Assembly (NCBI GenBank): GCA_958450365.1
Contig: CAUEEP010000736.1
Location: 3,716,001-3,780,000 of the forward strand
Length of the DNA: 64,000 nt
DNA from: Mesorhabditis belari
Lineage: Eukaryota > Nematoda > Chromadorea > Rhabditida > Rhabditidae
Reading direction: 5' to 3'
The notes under the pieces were generated by a model that worked only from the letters and a program-made list of their open reading frames with translations, searched no databases and was not told the origin of the DNA. The stretch's first letter is position 1. Each line of letters opens with the position of its first letter. This document shows, piece after piece, positions 60,171-64,000 of this stretch. The translations under genes and the position numbers were made by a program.

Positions 60171-60784
60171 ATCAGGTTTAGATACTTAACTTTACTCTAA
60201 CCTTTGACCTGTTTTACTTGACACTAGATGACACATAAGCTTACAGTGACAAAAATTCATTTCCAGGATTGTATAGTATTGTACCTTCTAGTCTATTATA
60301 TGTCACAAATAGATTTGTGACAGCTTCTTCTCTCTTTTCTCATTCCATTTCGTTCATTTCAGTCAGAAATCACAAAAATCCAACGTTTTTCTGATCGAAA
60401 AAACCCTTTTGTGATACCGAGAGCTCTTTGAGACCAAACAGACAGAGATCACCACCGATCTTTTCTCGAATATTCTTTTCCCTATTCTTTTCAATCCGTC
60501 ACTTGTCGCGTCGCGTATCTCTTCGTGACGTGCGGTCGCATTGATTGGATCTAAAGAGAAAAGTGGGCGTGTCCTTGCCGAGTCTGACTCATTCCCCATC
60601 TATCCATTCCCCTTTTCACCCGAAGCGATTTCGCAATCCCCTTCTTCATAAATTTTACGCTAGCTAAAAGGAAAGACCCCGCCTGATAATCCATCGATCA
60701 TTTTTCTAGTTTTCTTTATTCATAACAATCAACAAGCTGTATCCGAACGAAGTCTACTCCCTTGGCGATCGACGCCCCCGCAAT
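60171..60784. promoter_or_regulatory. GC-richer upstream region of the gene at 60,785
   Basis: The stretch 60,480-60,680 is richer in G and C than its flanks, with CGTGACGTGCGGTCGC and ACCCGAAGCGATTTCGCAAT. A CATTTTTCTAG at 60,707 could be a spliced-leader or cis acceptor. It is a plausible promoter. Confidence 0.4.
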
Positions 60785-61144
60785 ATGGAAATGGTAACCT
60801 TTTTTTGATCATGTGATTTCAAGGAAGGCTTCTTTTAAATCTAAAATTAATCAAGTTCTTCTAGAATTTTCTTTAAACTTTCTAAAGCTCGTAATCGATA
60901 ATAGAACAAAGAAAAGGTTCTTTTTGATAAAAATCACGTGACTTCTTACTGTCAGCTTAAACAGCTTAAACAGCTTAAACTTCTTCAAGAACATTCCAAA
61001 GCATTCACTTTAATTCAATCAATATTTTAGGACAAGGATCAAGACGACTTTATGGATAATGAGCCTTTCCGCCATGATGATGGCAGCTATACAAATCTGA
61101 ATCCAATGACCTTTCATCACGTGAATCCACTCTTCGCGAGACAG
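60785..61144 (+). CDS. 5' end of an unrecognised gene (partial)
   Basis: Exon 1 ends MEM at 60,793 before GTAACC. Exon 2 (61,031-61,144, phase 0 at both ends) reads DKDQDDFMDNEPFRHDDGSY, then TNLNPMTFHHVNPLFARQ, before GTTTGT. Upstream of the ATG the same frame stays open and protein-like (NKLYPNEVYSLGDRRPRN) back to a TAG inside TTTTTCTAG at 60,707. The true exon may therefore start at that acceptor and the first coding exon lie further left. The peptide is acidic and His/Asn-rich, without a domain that I know. I find no convincing next exon before 64,000, so the gene probably has a long intron and continues outside the window. Confidence 0.55.
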
Positions 61145-64000
61145 GTTTGTCAGCACTAAACTTTGGTTGTTTTAATTGATCATTTGAGTATTGATCAGTA
61201 TTGATCAAAGCACAAATATAACTAGTTCTAAAGTTTAATAAAAGTAGAATCTTTAATAAATCTCTACTTTAGAAACTCTTTACTTTAGTTTTAAATCCAA
61301 TTTTAATCTTGTAATCAAAAAAATTCATAGATAAAACAAAAATTTAGAAAGTTATATGCGAATTTTCTTCACAAGTGTAAGAGCTTTAACTTGAAAAACC
61401 TTTATAGAGCTTTCCCTTTTCTTTAGAAACAATATCAAACCACAAAAGGTGGAAAAATCGAGAAAAATCGGCTTTACATACTTACAGGCATCTATTTTAA
61501 GCTAAAATCCTTGATTTTTTTTTCAGTTACTCGTTTCAGCTTAAAGTATTGAGCATAGAATAGCGTCTGGCTACTTCGTTAAGCCACTTATTTCCCTTTT
61601 TGTAACAACTTTTAAAAGTGAAATGCAAATTTTAAAAAACAAATCCCCGGTTTTCCCTTTAATAATCGACTTGAATCAACGAAATTTTCTCTCTTTCAAT
61701 TTTTTTCTGAATAGTCACCACTTGCCCATTTCCATTTTTCTATTTTCATCTCATCTCAACCGATGATCTCATCGAAATGATTGATCAGACATTCCAATGA
61801 TTATTCACTTTTCATCCATTCATCGATATGCCTTGCTTTTTTGTTTTGTCTCATTCGTTTTTTCCCCTTTCACCCAATCAATCTGATCGCTAGCTTATAA
61901 TAAGAAATTTTTACAGAATTATTGATACAATTTTGTATTTTGATGCTCTCTAGTCCTTGTACAGACACCATGGCGCTTTTTGAGTTTCGAAAATTTGCGT
62001 AACTTAAACAAATTCCTGTCCTGAATAGATAAGACCGTGAAAACAGCTGATTCTTTAGCAAAAATTTTGATATTTTATGACTTCTGCAAGGAGAAATTAG
62101 AGTTTAAGGCTTGAGATTGCAAGATTTAATGCTTTTCTTGGTTCTACGCAAGCTTGCTTATCGACTTTACTGTAGAGAAGATAAAACTGAAAGCTGAAAG
62201 TCTTATCGTTAGCATTCAGCATGTTAGCATTCAGCATTCAGCATTCAGCAGTCTAAGAGATCAAGCAAGCTCTCGCTCTTGATTGAGACATGGTACTTGC
62301 AATACCTGCACTTAATCTAATCAAGAATCACAAGTTCTGAAAAGCTCTAGCTTCACAATATTCCCTATTTGGCCAAACCCTAAGCATCCCTCAAAACCCG
62401 AGCCGCTTGTTTACATCTTTTTTGCGCACATGGTCATAATGGTCCCCTTTTTCACCTCTCCGTTTCCCACAGCTGATTGACTTGCCCTCGTGTTGTCCTT
62501 ATTCTTTTTCTTTTCCCCCAATTTTTCTTATTTATCTCTTTGTGAGGAGAGTTGTGTACGACTTTGGACGCACGCGCAGCCCGCATCGCTTACCTCACCC
62601 CCACATTCTCCTCCCCTTTCATCCCCACTCACTTTTATGTCTCGAAAACTCTTCACCATCGACTTCTTCTCATATCTTGCACAATGTTATTCTGAGCTTT
62701 ACATTTCAGCCTCTAACTATAAGAATTAGTTCTGGTTTTTGATTTTTGATAAGGATTTTCGTTGCTTAAACTTTTGATTCTTCTTGATTCTTCTGTTTCT
62801 TTGAATTGTGCAATCTTTAAAGTCCAAGAATATTTACAGTAAAGAAAATTAACCTTTACTTCTTCTATATTTAGTTTTAAGTCTTGCAAGTCTTTATAAG
62901 CTTTGCTCAAAGTCATTCTCTTTCTGTAACTTGTGCAATCTTACAGACTCAACCCTTCGAAACAGCCATTTTTTTTTCTCGTTTTCACATTTCTGCTTTG
63001 TAGCCTTTACTTTTCTTTTTCATTCTTTTATTCTTTCATTCTTTTACTTCTGAATCTCATTACAGTATTGATCTTTCAGAATTTCTCACTACAAATCTAC
63101 AAAAAAAAAATTCATCGACATTGCATTTCCCGTCATTTAAAACCGATGAAGCCACAGCTGCTGCGCAAAGGCGTAATTTTTTATTGTTCATTAAGATTTT
63201 ATAAATTTTAACTCATATCCAATCCAATTTCTTGAACTTTTACCTAAAATTTCTTCTATTCAAGGAACTTTTCCCAATTGGCATTCATCCAATTCTTTGC
63301 TTTTATTTTCGAAAATCCATAGCTTCCCAAAAATCACGTGAACAAAACCGAAAAAATCGCGTGATGACAAATGAGAGAATAGAGAAATTGAGGAGACTTA
63401 GAGAAACGGTCGAAAATTCATTTGATGACTCATCTCCGTCACAAACCTTCCGGCACATTCTACAGCTGTTTTTCTTTCGTTTCTCTTTTCTCACTCTCTT
63501 TTTTGCCACGTCATTACTTGTCTTGATTCCTTTTCTTTCATCCACCCCCATTCCTGGATCCTTCATTTGAGTCCAAGCAAAAGTTCAGCTTCATTTGAGT
63601 CCAAGCAAGCAGTCACTACTTCTAGTATCTTTGCTTTATTCCTAAATCTCATTCATCTATGCTATTTATTAAATCCTCTCCATCTATGGTTGGTTTTAAG
63701 GAAATTTTTGGGAACTCTTTGAGACAAGTTTACTTTGAAGACTTCAGCGTAAAGCTGATTAAATTGATCACTAGTTAAAGTGCTTCATTTATTCACTTGC
63801 TATTTACTGAACTCTAAAATTTTTATCTATAGTGCCTATGAACTATTTGAGTTGTTTTTCGTGTAAACAAGGCTGAGTGCGCAAGACTCGTCTGTTTTTC
63901 AGATCTCTAGTTAGAAAATTGGCGTAAACAAGCGAATTCTTGAATAGAACAAGGCATCTAAGGGACCTAAAACATTAAAGATTTGAAGAATATATTCAAT
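61145..64000. other. Probable long intron or spacer, no exon recognised
   Basis: AT-rich sequence with C/T-rich blocks near 62,480-62,680. ATGAAGCCACAGCTGCTGCG then AAAGGC before GTAATT (63,147-63,173) could be a short exon but has no supporting acceptor. Small direct repeats (GCATTCAGCA near 62,220; TCATTTGAGTCCAAGCAA near 63,566 and 63,593) are present. Confidence 0.4.

Overview
The window is nematode nuclear DNA, AT-rich and eukaryotic. The coding genes have many short introns (about 35 to 80 bases) ending in TTTTAG or TTTCAG. Several start codons sit directly behind a TTTCAG- or TTACAG-like acceptor, as expected for spliced-leader trans-splicing. The gene content is also nematode-like: an Srd-class chemoreceptor, a two-domain ShKT secreted protein, an F-box protein and paralogous acyl-CoA dehydrogenases. 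I cannot name the species.

Bases 1 to about 29,600 hold no intact gene that I can support. This part is packed with foldback MITEs, Tc1/mariner remnants, minisatellites and gene wreckage. The wreckage includes a frame-broken multi-exon gene hit by a Tc-type insertion (15.7-17.9 kb), an rpl-23A pseudogene (18.8-19.0 kb) and an orphan exon of a nematode lysozyme (23.2 kb).

From 29.7 to 57.1 kb there are seven complete multi-exon genes, whose exon phases I closed by hand. On the + strand: an Srd chemoreceptor (29,672-35,867), a ShKT protein (36,639-37,544), an F-box protein (37,771-40,085) and a small unrecognised protein starting MGCC (50,633-51,751). On the - strand: two medium-chain acyl-CoA dehydrogenase paralogues lying head to tail 299 bases apart (46,250-43,914 then 43,614-40,855), possibly one operon, and UTP-glucose-1-phosphate uridylyltransferase (57,148-52,762). 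Many introns carry MITEs, and one UGP intron carries a nested mariner cluster, yet the reading frames stay open.

The last 7 kb hold a 330-base tandem duplication upstream of the UGP gene, a 44-base minisatellite and the first exons of an unrecognised + strand gene (from 60,785) that seems to continue beyond the window.

The genes do not form one pathway. The two ACADM-like enzymes (mitochondrial fatty-acid oxidation) and UGP (UDP-glucose supply) are housekeeping metabolism. The Srd, ShKT and F-box genes belong to families that expand quickly in nematodes. All exon models are manual, from splice sites, phase and remembered family patterns; no database search or computation was run.
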